This document shows, in pieces, positions 47,963 through 55,884 of a stretch of DNA of 64,000 bases. This DNA comes from JABSQH01 sp965230015. Lineage in GTDB: Bacteria; Actinomycetota; Acidimicrobiia; Acidimicrobiales; Ilumatobacteraceae. The first letter of the stretch is position 1. The number at the start of each line of letters is the position of its first letter. Where the stretch lies: contig CBDDKF010000006.1 of the NCBI GenBank assembly GCA_965230015.1, positions 124,001-188,000 on the forward strand, given 5' to 3'. A program made the position numbers and the translations under genes. The notes beneath the pieces are model-generated. The model made no database searches. It was given only the letters and a program-made list of their open reading frames with translations, and was not told the DNA's origin.

Positions 47963-48487
47963 TCAGTGGTTGTCGTTGGCGACGCGTGTGTAGGCGGCGT
48001 CGAGGTCGGCGAGCACGCCGCCATCGGGGCGCGGCTTCTGGTCGAGGTGGATCGAGCGGAGTTCGTCCATGAATCGGGCGGCGAGGTCTAGTCCGCCGTC
48101 GGCGAGAAGCCGCGCGCGTACCGCGAGCTCCGAGGTGGTGGGAAGCCAGCGTGAACCCCAGTCGCCGAGTTCGACGATCAGTGGAACGAGTTGGATGGCG
48201 GGCTCAGTGAGGAAGTAGTCGATCTTCTGGCGATGACCTTCGACCGCGTTGCGTGTGAGGAGCCCGGCATCGGTGAGCTTCGCGAGCCGTGACGCGAGCA
48301 CGTTGCTGGCGATGCCTTCGAGCGAGTTCTCGAGCAACTCGCGGAACCGGGTCCAGCCGCCGAACATGATGTCGCGCAGCACGATGAAGCTCCATCGGTC
48401 GCCGAGCAACTCCATCGACATGTTGATCGGACACCCTGACCGACCATCGGGGACGTCGAGCTGGATCGGATCGACCGCTTGCGCCAC
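47963..48487 (-). CDS. HxlR-family transcriptional regulator
   Basis: 174 residues. CPINMSMELLGDRWSFIVLRDIMFG with the conserved Cys and Trp, followed by RFRELLENSLEGIASNVLASRL, is the HxlR winged helix. It is divergent from the VOC gene at 48570 with 82 bp between. An 18-bp dyad lies in that gap, so it probably controls both itself and the VOC-PPOX-DHFR genes. Confidence 0.9.
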   Translation of the reverse strand: MAQAVDPIQLDVPDGRSGCPINMSMELLGDRWSFIVLRDIMFGGWTRFRELLENSLEGIASNVLASRLAKLTDAGLLTRNAVEGHRQKIDYFLTEPAIQLVPLIVELGDWGSRWLPTTSELAVRARLLADGGLDLAARFMDELRSIHLDQKPRPDGGVLADLDAAYTRVANDNH

Positions 48488-48510
48488 GCAATCAGTCTAG
48501 CTATTGTTCC

Positions 48511-48528
48511 TAGCAACACCGGTTGCTA
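48511..48528. promoter_or_regulatory. Dyad in the hxlR-VOC divergent intergenic region
   Basis: TAGCAACACCGGTTGCTA: 6-bp arms TAGCAA/TTGCTA around six bases. It lies 24 bp from the hxlR start and 42 bp from the VOC start, in a good place for the regulator's operator. Confidence 0.6.
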
Positions 48529-48569
48529 CTCGCAATCGGTCGACACTCGTCGAACTGAAGGCATCCACC

Positions 48570-48926
48570 ATGGCCATCGAGCACACCCTCGCCGTTGTTG
48601 CGGTCAGCGACTTCGACGCCAGCCACGACTGGTACCGCCGCTTCTTCGACGCACCGGCGACGAACGTACCGATGCCCGGCAACCTCGCCGAGTGGCGAAC
48701 CACCGACACCGGCTGGATCCAGATGTTCCACTCACCCGAGCACGCCGGCCACAGCCTCGCGAACATCGCCGTCTCCGACATCGACCAACACGTCACAGCG
48801 TTGGGCGTGCGAGGGATCGACGCCGGCGAGATCCTCGACGCGAATCGCGGCGTGCGGATCTGTTCGGTCGATGATCCCGACGGGAACACCATCACGCTCA
48901 TCGGCAACTTCCGCGAGCAGTACTGA
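48570..48926 (+). CDS. VOC-family protein divergent from hxlR
   Basis: 118 residues from the ATG at 48570 (MAIEHTLAVVAVSDFDASHD). The single VOC module pair has WYRRFFDAP, TTDTGWIQMF and SVDDPDGNTITLIGNFRE. First gene of a plus-strand group with a PPOX protein and a reductase-like protein (spacing 15 bp each). A substrate cannot be given. Confidence 0.85.
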   Translation: MAIEHTLAVVAVSDFDASHDWYRRFFDAPATNVPMPGNLAEWRTTDTGWIQMFHSPEHAGHSLANIAVSDIDQHVTALGVRGIDAGEILDANRGVRICSVDDPDGNTITLIGNFREQY

Positions 48927-48941
48927 CCCAGGCGATCCCCG

Positions 48942-49520
48942 ATGCACCACCTCCACGGCCCCACTCGAGCGGTCAACATCACCCATCAGTACGACGACCA
49001 CGAACTGCAACCAGCCCTCGACAGCACGATCGCCTGGGACGAGCTGCACACCCAACTGGGCGCCGGCGGCACCTTCTGGCTGACGACGATCGACCCAGCC
49101 GGCCGGCCACACACCCGACCCGTGTTCGCCGTGCAGACCGCCGGCTACCTGTACGTCGCGTCATCCCGTACCGCAGCGAAGAGTCCGACGTTGCATGCCG
49201 GCGGGGAGGTCTCGGTCGCGACCAGTCGGCCGGCGATCGACATCATCTGGTCGGGCACGAGCCGCCACGTCACCAACCCACGCAGACTCGACGCCGTGGC
49301 CGATGCCTACCGCTCGACCTACGGATGGGAGGTCACGGTCGACGACGGAGCGCTCATCGCCCCGTACGGCGCGCCGACCGCAGGCCCGCCTCCCTACGAC
49401 GTCTTCGACATCACGCCTCGCGCCGTGCATGCGATCGGCACCGACGCACCATTCATCGGCCGTTCAACCCGATGGTCTGGACACACTCCAACTGACCGCG
49501 CTTCGGCGCCGGTCGGCTGA
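48942..49520 (+). CDS. PPOX-family flavin/F420-binding split-barrel protein
   Basis: 192 residues. GTFWLTTIDPAGRPHTRPVFAV and YLYVASSRTAAKSP followed by SVATSRPAIDIIWSG are the split-barrel signatures of pyridoxamine-5'-phosphate-oxidase-like proteins, several of which in actinobacteria use F420. It sits 15 bp after the VOC gene and 15 bp before the reductase-like gene. The start at 48942 is the first ATG; TRAVNITHQYDD before the domain is unassigned. Confidence 0.83.
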   Translation: MHHLHGPTRAVNITHQYDDHELQPALDSTIAWDELHTQLGAGGTFWLTTIDPAGRPHTRPVFAVQTAGYLYVASSRTAAKSPTLHAGGEVSVATSRPAIDIIWSGTSRHVTNPRRLDAVADAYRSTYGWEVTVDDGALIAPYGAPTAGPPPYDVFDITPRAVHAIGTDAPFIGRSTRWSGHTPTDRASAPVG

Positions 49521-49535
49521 GCAGAGGAACTCACC

Positions 49536-50090
49536 ATGCGACAACGAGTCAGAGTTCAGAACTTCACGGTGTCGGCCGACGGCTGCGGCGCCGGCGACGG
49601 CCAATCGCTGGAGCGCCCGTTCGGCCACGTCGATCCGGGCGAGTTCATGTCATGGGCGTTCGCCACGGCCAGCTTCCCCGCTCGGACCGAACCCGGTGGC
49701 ACCCGGGGTGTGGATGATCGTTTCGCGCGGGACTTCGATCTCGGGATCGGTGCCGAGATCATGGGTCGCAACAAGTTCGGCCCCCAGCGCAGCCCATGGG
49801 CCGATCACGACTGGACCGGCTGGTGTGGTGACCGGCCCCCGTTCGGAGTCCCGGTGTTCGTGCTCACACATCACGAACAACCCTCGTTCACGTTGGGCGA
49901 CACCACCTTCCACTTCTGCCACACGACCCCTGCCGACGTACTCGACCAGGCCCTCGCCGCAGCCAAGGGGCTCGACGTGCGCATCGGAGGCGGCGCGACC
50001 ACCATCCGCTCGTTCCTCGACGCCGATCTGATCGACGACCTCCACATCGTGGTCAACCCCGTCGAAGTCGGTTCCGGCAGTCAGTCCTGA
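49536..50090 (+). CDS. DHFR/RibD C-terminal-like reductase, 3'-truncated
   Basis: 184 residues. NFTVSADGCGAGDGQSLERPFG and DFDLGIGAEIMGRNKFGP match the actinobacterial dihydrofolate-reductase-like family, with VRIGGGATTIRSFLDADLID binding nucleotide. Family members continue after 'VPVLLGSGERLF' for 20-30 residues; here the protein ends NPVEVGSGSQS. The 3' end overlaps the convergent VOC gene by 10 bp, as if later DNA replaced the tail. Whether the shortened protein is stable is unclear. Confidence 0.78.
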   Translation: MRQRVRVQNFTVSADGCGAGDGQSLERPFGHVDPGEFMSWAFATASFPARTEPGGTRGVDDRFARDFDLGIGAEIMGRNKFGPQRSPWADHDWTGWCGDRPPFGVPVFVLTHHEQPSFTLGDTTFHFCHTTPADVLDQALAAAKGLDVRIGGGATTIRSFLDADLIDDLHIVVNPVEVGSGSQS

Positions 50091-50467
50091 CGTTCGTGGG
50101 GGCCACGGACGATGCAGAAGTGGTTGCCGGCGGGGTCGGCGAGCACCATCCAGCCGGTGCCGTCGGGGTTGCGTCGGTCGGCGACCGGGGTGGCGCCGTG
50201 AGCGAGGGCCTGTTCGATCTCGGCATCGCGGGTGCGATCGGCGCTTGCGAGGTCGAGGTGTACTCGTCCGAGAGCGGGCTGCAACTCGTCGACTTCGATG
50301 AACAGCAGCCGCGCCCCGGTCTGGGGATCGTGGATCATGCACTCCTCGTCACCGGGCTCGTTGGGGTCCCCGGGCATGTCGGCGTAGCCGAGGAGGCCTT
50401 TCCACCATTCGGAGAGTGCGTAGGCGTCGAGGCAGCTAAACGAGGTGTGAGAGATGCGTGCAGTCAT
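50081..50467 (-). CDS. VOC-family protein, convergent with the reductase-like gene
   Basis: 128 residues from the ATG at 50467 (MTARISHTSFSCLDAYALSE). LSEWWKGLLGYAD, RVHLDLASADRTRDAEIEQA and GTGWMVLADPAGNHFCIVRG are the usual blocks of the short actinobacterial glyoxalase-like proteins (Glyoxalase_6 type). Intact. Its 3' end cuts into the reductase-like gene. Confidence 0.87.
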   Translation of the reverse strand: MTARISHTSFSCLDAYALSEWWKGLLGYADMPGDPNEPGDEECMIHDPQTGARLLFIEVDELQPALGRVHLDLASADRTRDAEIEQALAHGATPVADRRNPDGTGWMVLADPAGNHFCIVRGPHERQD

Positions 50468-50565
50468 GTCGGCCTTCGAATCGTGACTGTATGGCCACCA
50501 CGCTCCGCCGCTTCGGTCAGTTTGAACCGGGCGGCCGACACGTCAACCTGCCGCGGAGGCGTCCA

Positions 50566-51150
50566 TCACGGCTCGATGATCGAGACGGACCGCGCGACCC
50601 ACAAGTCGTCGCCGTAGCGCGTGACGATGCCATCGGCGGTGGTCTCGAGCACGAAGTCGAACGGGCCGGACCGGTACCGCCACGTCGTGTCGCCCAGGCG
50701 CTCGTAGCGCTGACGGTTCGCCACGATCGTCAACTCGGGAAACTGGAGCCACGCAGCGATGACCTCGGCGGCGTCACCGACATCGACGCCGAGCTGGCGG
50801 ATCGGCAACACGTTGGTCGCCGGAGTCCACCCGAGATCGATGTCGACACACCCGGCCAGCGCCGGATCGACGTTCCCGTTGATCGTCCACTCCCCGGCGT
50901 CGACGGTGATGTCGACGCCCACGGAGCGATGGCCGACGAGTTCGATGTGGGCGCTGCTCGTTCGCCACGCCTCATCAACCATCACCTCGTAGTCCAGGTG
51001 CGCAGGACGGCCCTCGAACACGATCACCGTCGTCCCGGACAAGCGAGCGCCGCTTCGGTCGGTTTCGAGTCGGAAGTGCTCGGCACTCACCAGGTCCTCC
51101 GAAGTCCACAACACATCGATCCCCTGCACGCGCACCAACCTACGCAGCAC
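50566..51150 (-). CDS. Putative glycolipid-binding domain protein (PF06475 type)
   Basis: 194 residues. The layout matches this family throughout: VLWTSEDLVSAEHFRLETD, LDYEVMVDEAWRTSSAHIEL, GCVDIDLGWTPATNVLPIRQ and AWLQFPELTIVANRQRYERL. The family is predicted to bind glycolipids; this is by name and fold only. No signal peptide. It is divergent from the ArsR gene at 51242. Confidence 0.85.
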   Translation of the reverse strand: MLRRLVRVQGIDVLWTSEDLVSAEHFRLETDRSGARLSGTTVIVFEGRPAHLDYEVMVDEAWRTSSAHIELVGHRSVGVDITVDAGEWTINGNVDPALAGCVDIDLGWTPATNVLPIRQLGVDVGDAAEVIAAWLQFPELTIVANRQRYERLGDTTWRYRSGPFDFVLETTADGIVTRYGDDLWVARSVSIIEP

Positions 51151-51194
51151 CCTCCGTAGCGAGGAGCCGGCCCGCCTCGCCGAACAATGCAGAA

Positions 51195-51240
51195 ATACTT
51201 AGGTCTTGACCTTTGTGTCTGACTCCGCCATACTTAGGTC
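51195..51240 (+). promoter_or_regulatory. Promoter and direct-repeat operator of the ArsR gene at 51242, probably leaderless
   Basis: ATACTTAGGTC occurs at 51195-51205 and 51230-51240. Between them TTGACC (51206-51211) makes a good -35; CATACT (51229-51234), 17 bases later, is a -10. The transcription start would fall at or next to the GTG at 51242, giving a leaderless mRNA. Repeats over both promoter elements suit autorepression. Confidence 0.62.
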
Positions 51241-51241
51241 C

Positions 51242-51583
51242 GTGCCTGAGCATCGTGTCGACATCGAGGAGGTCCTCAAAGCCCTCGCCGACCCGACACG
51301 CCGCCAGGTCGTCGAACGACTCGTATCGGGACCGGCATCCACGTCGGTCTTGGCGGAACCGTTTGACATGGCGTTGCCGTCGTTCACCCAGCACCTCGGT
51401 GTGTTGGAACGAGCGGGACTGGTGACATCGGCCAAGCAAGGCCGGACCCGCACCTACCGCCTGTCATCCGACGGGCTTGAACAGCTCGAGGGTTGGCTCG
51501 TCGACCAACGCCGACAGTGGGAACAACGCCTCGACCAACTCGACGACTTCCTCATCAACCAACACAACGACTCCCAGGAGTAG
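51242..51583 (+). CDS. ArsR-family transcriptional regulator (plus-strand module)
   Basis: 113 residues from the GTG at 51242. VLKALADPTRRQVVERLVSG, VLAEPFDMALPSFTQHLGVLERAGLV and the wing TYRLSSDGLEQLEGWL give the ArsR winged helix. No Cys metal sensor, as in the ArsR-SRPBCC pairing. Followed two bases after its stop by the SRPBCC gene. A second, unrelated-orientation copy of this gene pair lies at 54644-55524. Confidence 0.9.
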   Translation: MPEHRVDIEEVLKALADPTRRQVVERLVSGPASTSVLAEPFDMALPSFTQHLGVLERAGLVTSAKQGRTRTYRLSSDGLEQLEGWLVDQRRQWEQRLDQLDDFLINQHNDSQE

Positions 51584-51585
51584 CC

Positions 51586-52074
51586 ATGAGCTTCACCCCT
51601 CACACCATCAACCCTGAACTCGACCTCGAACTCGTCCGCGATGTCCCCGTCACGACCGAGGCCGTGTTCGCTGCGTGGACCGATCCCGACTCGGTCAAGC
51701 ACTGGTTCGCACCCAAGCCGTACTCGACGACGCTGTGCGAGATCGACCTGCGACCCGGCGGCGGGTTCCGCACCGTGATGGCCGACCCCGACGGCAACGA
51801 GATGGCCGACAGCACCGGCTGCTACCTCGAGATCGTCCCCGGCGAACGCATCGTGTGGACCAGCGCCCTGACGACCGGCTACCGACCCGTTGAGGGGTTC
51901 ATGCCCTTCACCGGGATCCTCGAGTTCCGACCGAACGGAGACGGCGGCTGCACCTACCGGGCGATCGCTGTCCACCAGGACCCCGCCGGCAAGAATCAAC
52001 ACGAAGAGATGGGCTTCCTAGACGGGTGGGGCACCGTCATCGACCAGCTCGTCGAACACATCACCGCCAGCTGA
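51586..52074 (+). CDS. SRPBCC/AHSA1-family protein
   Basis: 162 residues from the ATG at 51586 with CAGGAG upstream. VTTEAVFAAWTDPDSVKHWFAP and LRPGGGFRTVM, then GCYLEIVPGERIVWTSAL, identify the START-like AHSA1 family, which binds hydrophobic ligands. Its operon partner is the ArsR regulator; the ligand may be the inducer. Confidence 0.88.
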   Translation: MSFTPHTINPELDLELVRDVPVTTEAVFAAWTDPDSVKHWFAPKPYSTTLCEIDLRPGGGFRTVMADPDGNEMADSTGCYLEIVPGERIVWTSALTTGYRPVEGFMPFTGILEFRPNGDGGCTYRAIAVHQDPAGKNQHEEMGFLDGWGTVIDQLVEHITAS

Positions 52075-52286
52075 CCAGGGCCCGCAGGCAGGTGACCGCC
52101 CGCACGCAGCTCCCGGAAGGATCGACTCCGGGAGCGATGCATCCGGTGCGAACCAAGACCGGGTCCGCGCAGAGCGCCTGATCGTGGGTGGGGCTGTTCC
52201 TTCGCGATGCAGTCTGCAGCGCTGGGGGCCGCCTCGACCATCCGATGCGTATGGCGCCGCCACTGCGGGTACGCCGTCCCGGTGGG

Positions 52287-52967
52287 CTACTGGGTGTTGC
52301 TGAAGGCTTTGGTGATGGGTCGTCCGACGCGTCGTGCTGCTGGGTTGGCGCTCGTCGTGAGGCGTTGGGCGAGGGCGACGACCTCGGCGCGGAGTGCGGG
52401 TCGTTTGGTGGCGATCGCACGGAGTGCCATGGTCTGGGACTTGCCGACGAGTGGCCGTTCGTCGGTGCTGTGTTGCTCGATCAGGCCGAGGTGTGACCGG
52501 AAGCGGGAGTCGTGGGCATCTCGGTCGTGGAGTGCGAGCGCCCACAGCAGCGCGAAGCCGGCGCGTCGGATGAACTCGGCGCCGTGGTCGGCCCAGGGTG
52601 TGATCATGTTCCAGGCGTCGGGGCTCTTGTCGAAGAGGTTGAAACAGGCCGAGTCGACGATGGCCCAGTTGTCGAAGTCGGCACACCATGCGTTCATCTG
52701 GTCGGCGCGGACGAGGGCGGGGTCGTCGATGAGCGTGGCGATGGTGCGCGCTTCGTAGAGCCCGCTCGCCCACAGCTCACTCGCGAGGGCGTGATCGGGT
52801 GCGAGCGGTTTCGCGAGCTGCTTGAGGCGGCGCATCGGGATGCCGACGGCGTCTGAGGTGTGGATCCCGTAGCGCGCTGCGAGTTCAGCGCGGGTCGTGT
52901 CATCCCCCTCGGCGCGGAGTTGCGCCACGATCTCGGACGTCTCGGGTCGCTCGGTGGGTGCGCTCAT
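52287..52967 (-). CDS. DNA alkylation repair protein (AlkD-like HEAT repeats)
   Basis: 226 residues from the ATG at 52967. RYGIHTSDAVGIPMRRLKQL, GLYEARTIATLIDDPALV and the DNWAIVDSACFNLFDKSP block are typical of AlkD-like glycosylases or related DNA-binding HEAT proteins. WALALHDRDAHDSRF and AIATKRPALRAEVVAL continue the repeats. A glycosylase Asp is plausible in the D-N-W-A-x-x-D motif. Head-to-tail after the SDR gene, with 40 bp between them. Confidence 0.82.
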   Translation of the reverse strand: MSAPTERPETSEIVAQLRAEGDDTTRAELAARYGIHTSDAVGIPMRRLKQLAKPLAPDHALASELWASGLYEARTIATLIDDPALVRADQMNAWCADFDNWAIVDSACFNLFDKSPDAWNMITPWADHGAEFIRRAGFALLWALALHDRDAHDSRFRSHLGLIEQHSTDERPLVGKSQTMALRAIATKRPALRAEVVALAQRLTTSANPAARRVGRPITKAFSNTQ

Positions 52968-53007
52968 CGCCGCAGCCTGGCGTTGCGGACGGGCCGTGGT
53001 CGTTGGA

Positions 53008-53958
53008 TCATCGGTAGTGCTGCGGGTCGACGTCGGGGTTGGTGGCGCTGTCGGCGATGTAGCGCCAGGCGTCGGGTTTGGTGCCGTCGAGGTCGCTGAA
53101 GCCGTAGCGAGTGGCGAGTTCGCCGACGGTGACCGACGCCTGGTTCCAGCGGCTGCGGTCGGGGTCGCCGGCGATCGCTGCGACGCCTCGCCCGACGTAA
53201 CGGGGAGACTCCGATGTTGCGAATCCGGGTGGGGCGTCGGCGGTGGTCCAGTTGTCTTCGGTGACGCCGAATGCGTCGAGCATGATCTCCGAGCGCAGCC
53301 AACCGGGGGTGACCCCGACCGCGGTCGCTTGGTAGGTGGCGAGTTCGTGGCCTTGGGACCAAGCGAGCCGGTTGATGGCGACTTTGGCCAGGTCGTAGAA
53401 CACCGAGATCCGGTAGTGGTCGGCGTTGTAGGCCCAGGTGCCGTCGGTGACTTCGACCACGAGACCGCCGGGTCGGGCCACGAGCAGTGGGAGCAGCGTG
53501 TGGGAGGTGACGAGGTGTGTGTCGATCGCGAGACGCAACAGCCGGAGTCCATCGTCGAGATCGCACTCCCACAGAGGCCGATTCCAGTCGGCCGGTCCAC
53601 CCTTCAGGTCCTCTCCGCCCCAGATGTCGTTCACCAGTACGTCAATGCGCCCGAAGCGTCCAGCGATGGCCGTCGCGAGCGAGCGCACCTGGTCGGTGTC
53701 GAGGTGGTCGGTGGCGATCGCGATGCCCGTCCCTCCGGCATCGTTGACGAGACCGGCGGTCTCTTCGATGGTCTCGTCGCGACCCTGATAGTCGGAGTGC
53801 AGGCCGGCAGTTCGACTCGAACGGCCGGTACAGATCACCGTCGCACCGGCCTCGCCCAACGCGACGGCGATGCCTCGCCCGGCACCTCTCGTGGCGCCCG
53901 CCACGACGGCGACCTTGCCACGCAGACCGTCGCGATCGGGCGCCCACGCCCCGCTCAC
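53008..53958 (-). CDS. Short-chain dehydrogenase/reductase
   Basis: 316 residues from a GTG at 53958 overlapping the DUF998 stop. NAD(P) loop VAGATRGAGRGIAVAL, DVLVNDIWGGE (altered NNAG), and catalytic YDLAK in FYDLAKVAINRLA, though the usual Ser preceding it is not obvious (VVEVTDGTW). The long C-terminus is as in the SDR group found with 'WGGE' variants. Coupled genes: DUF998 and the ArsR-SRPBCC module upstream. Confidence 0.87.
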   Translation of the reverse strand: MSGAWAPDRDGLRGKVAVVAGATRGAGRGIAVALGEAGATVICTGRSSRTAGLHSDYQGRDETIEETAGLVNDAGGTGIAIATDHLDTDQVRSLATAIAGRFGRIDVLVNDIWGGEDLKGGPADWNRPLWECDLDDGLRLLRLAIDTHLVTSHTLLPLLVARPGGLVVEVTDGTWAYNADHYRISVFYDLAKVAINRLAWSQGHELATYQATAVGVTPGWLRSEIMLDAFGVTEDNWTTADAPPGFATSESPRYVGRGVAAIAGDPDRSRWNQASVTVGELATRYGFSDLDGTKPDAWRYIADSATNPDVDPQHYR

Positions 53959-54647
53959 AGTGCTTCTGCGCGTTCCGCGTGCGGCTGCTGGCTGTCGGCT
54001 GGACCGGGAACGAGCTGGTCTGCGAGGTAAATTGAGGCCCAGACCCAAGCGATCGCCCCACCGACGAAAGCGATGCGGAAGTCGCCGGTGCCGGAGCCGG
54101 CCGCGCCGAGGATGAGTGAGCTCGCTGCGACGACACCGGCCACGACTCCCGCGCGGCGTTCGCCGCTGCGAACGTGTCGGCGAGCCGCGACCGTGGCCAC
54201 GGCGACAAGCGCGAGGCCACCGATCCCGGCTGCGGCACTGTGGACAGCACCGACCCAGGTGGCGGCGTCGTCGGCACCGGCGGGGTAGCCGTTGGCCGGA
54301 TCCGCGGGAAACACGCCCGAGAGCAGCAAACAGATCCCGAACACACCGATCAGCCGTGCCGGCCACAACGAAGCTCTCGGTAGCGCCGTCCGGCTCACCG
54401 CGAGCCCGGCAGCAGCGAACACGGCCCCGGCGACCACGAACGCAGCGATCTGGACGGATCCGCCCGGCCCGAGCGCAAGCAGACTCAACGGATGATCGGC
54501 CAGCGAAAACCCGTCGCGAACAGCGGCCTGCACGATCACCACGGCAACGAACGCCGGGCCAGTCACAGCGACCGTCCGCGCCGCCCACCGACGAGCCGGC
54601 CCAGTTGTCGGGCGAAGTGGCAACGGCCGCGTGTCGACGGCACTCAC
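53955..54647 (-). CDS. DUF998 integral membrane protein
   Basis: 230 residues. Six or so transmembrane segments (TGPAFVAVVIVQAAV, IAAFVVAGAVFAAAGLAV, LIGVFGICLLLSGVF, GGLALVAVATVAA and others). DHPLSLLALGPGGSVQIAAF and SGVFPADPANGYPAG are DUF998 landmarks. It overlaps both neighbours by four bases (ATGA/GTGA), so four minus-strand genes from ArsR to SDR form one operon. Function unknown. Confidence 0.85.
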   Translation of the reverse strand: MSAVDTRPLPLRPTTGPARRWAARTVAVTGPAFVAVVIVQAAVRDGFSLADHPLSLLALGPGGSVQIAAFVVAGAVFAAAGLAVSRTALPRASLWPARLIGVFGICLLLSGVFPADPANGYPAGADDAATWVGAVHSAAAGIGGLALVAVATVAARRHVRSGERRAGVVAGVVAASSLILGAAGSGTGDFRIAFVGGAIAWVWASIYLADQLVPGPADSQQPHAERAEAL

Positions 54648-55147
54648 GACCGCGCTCCGTCGGCGAGGACCGCGTCGAGTTTGACGTAGCCCTCGACGAT
54701 GCCGGTCTCCATCCCGCTCGAGATCATCGCGTCGCGGGTCTCGAAGCTGTCGACCAACGACGTCGCCACCAGGCGGGTTCGTCGTCCATCGTCGAGTGGG
54801 GTGAGGGTCAAGCGTTCGAGCGACACGCCGTCGGGAAAGTCAGCGAAGGTGAACGTCTGCACGATCGACTCATCCTCACGCACATGGTGGAACGACCCAT
54901 AGAACCCGAACTCGCCGTCCCCCGCAGCCGACCGCTGCGTGAACGCCCACGACCCCCCGGTCCGGCAGTCCCACGAGTCGATCGTGGTGACGATGTCCGT
55001 TGGCCCGGACCAACGGGCGTACAGCTCGGGATCGGTGTGAGCCCGGAACACCGCCGACGGCGGAGCGTCGAACTCGCGTGTCGTAGTGATCGTCGGGACG
55101 TCCCCGTCCGCGACGACCGTGGTCTCGTTGGTCGATGTCTGGTTCAT
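54644..55147 (-). CDS. SRPBCC/AHSA1-family protein (minus-strand module)
   Basis: 167 residues from the ATG at 55147, overlapping the ArsR stop. REFDAPPSAVFRAHTDPELYARW, DSWDCRTGGSWAFTQRSAAG and SFHHVREDESIVQTFTF identify the AHSA1-type family. It differs from the 51586 protein, so the two modules are not a recent duplication. Confidence 0.89.
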   Translation of the reverse strand: MNQTSTNETTVVADGDVPTITTTREFDAPPSAVFRAHTDPELYARWSGPTDIVTTIDSWDCRTGGSWAFTQRSAAGDGEFGFYGSFHHVREDESIVQTFTFADFPDGVSLERLTLTPLDDGRRTRLVATSLVDSFETRDAMISSGMETGIVEGYVKLDAVLADGARS

Positions 55148-55524
55148 GAGGATTCTCCTTGAGCAGTGCTCTCGGTCGTGGTGGTGTTGGTTGTGTCGTC
55201 GAGTTCGGCCAGGACGGCGTCGAGACGCTGAAAGCGCTGCTCGGCTCGCTGTCGGTACCGCTCGATCCAATGGGTCATGAGATCGAAGACCTCCGCTTCG
55301 AGATGGGCCGGACGGCGTTGGGCGTCCTTGCGTCGGCTCACGACGCCGGCGTCCTCGAGCACCCGGAGATGCCGCGAGACCGCCTGGAGCGACATGTCGT
55401 AGGGCTCGGCGAGATCGTTGACCGTCGCGTCACCCTCGGTCAGCCGGGCGACCATGTCGCGCCGTGTCGGATCCGCTAGCGCGGCGAACACCGCCGACAG
55501 GCCGTCGTCGGCAGGTAGCCCCAT
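55144..55524 (-). CDS. ArsR-family transcriptional regulator (minus-strand module)
   Basis: 126 residues. VFAALADPTRRDMVARLTEG, NDLAEPYDMSLQAVSRHLRVLEDAGVVSRR and a Thr-rich tail. No metal-binding Cys. It heads the ArsR-SRPBCC-DUF998-SDR operon. A perfect 22-bp inverted repeat surrounds its promoter. Confidence 0.9.
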   Translation of the reverse strand: MGLPADDGLSAVFAALADPTRRDMVARLTEGDATVNDLAEPYDMSLQAVSRHLRVLEDAGVVSRRKDAQRRPAHLEAEVFDLMTHWIERYRQRAEQRFQRLDAVLAELDDTTNTTTTESTAQGESS

Positions 55525-55532
55525 ACCGTCCT

Positions 55533-55609
55533 CCTGTATTCAACTGATGTGTTGTATACGAACGTAGCGAGTTCCCAAACAGCTTGTCAACACATCAGTT
55601 GAATACAGG
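55533..55609 (-). promoter_or_regulatory. ArsR promoter enclosed by a perfect 22-bp inverted repeat
   Basis: The arms at 55533-55554 and 55588-55609 are exact reverse complements over 22 bases (CCTGTATTCAACTGATGTG plus TTG) with 33 bases between. On the minus strand TTGACA (55590-55585) is a perfect -35 overlapping one arm. TACGTT (55566-55561) is a TAnnnT -10, 18 bases on. The transcription start falls near the edge of the other arm. This is a two-site ArsR operator in the best position for looping or cooperative binding. Confidence 0.72.
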
Positions 55610-55884
55610 AAGCGCGCCTTGTACCGCGATCGCGACCAATCTGATCAACGCGCGCTAGGCCGGCCGGCACGACCAAGTTGCGGCTGGACCCGCCCGCTCG
55701 GTATCGCGCGAGCCACGAAGCGCGGACACCCGCTCGACATCCGGCCAATGCCGCGGGCCGGATGCGCTCGGTAACGCGCGGGCGACGGAACGCGCCCGAT
55801 ATTGACGTGTCTCGAAGCGTCGTCAACCCGATCGGGAACCGGCACCTGCGGGCGCGTTGAGGCGCGCGGTATCGCCGTATCTAG

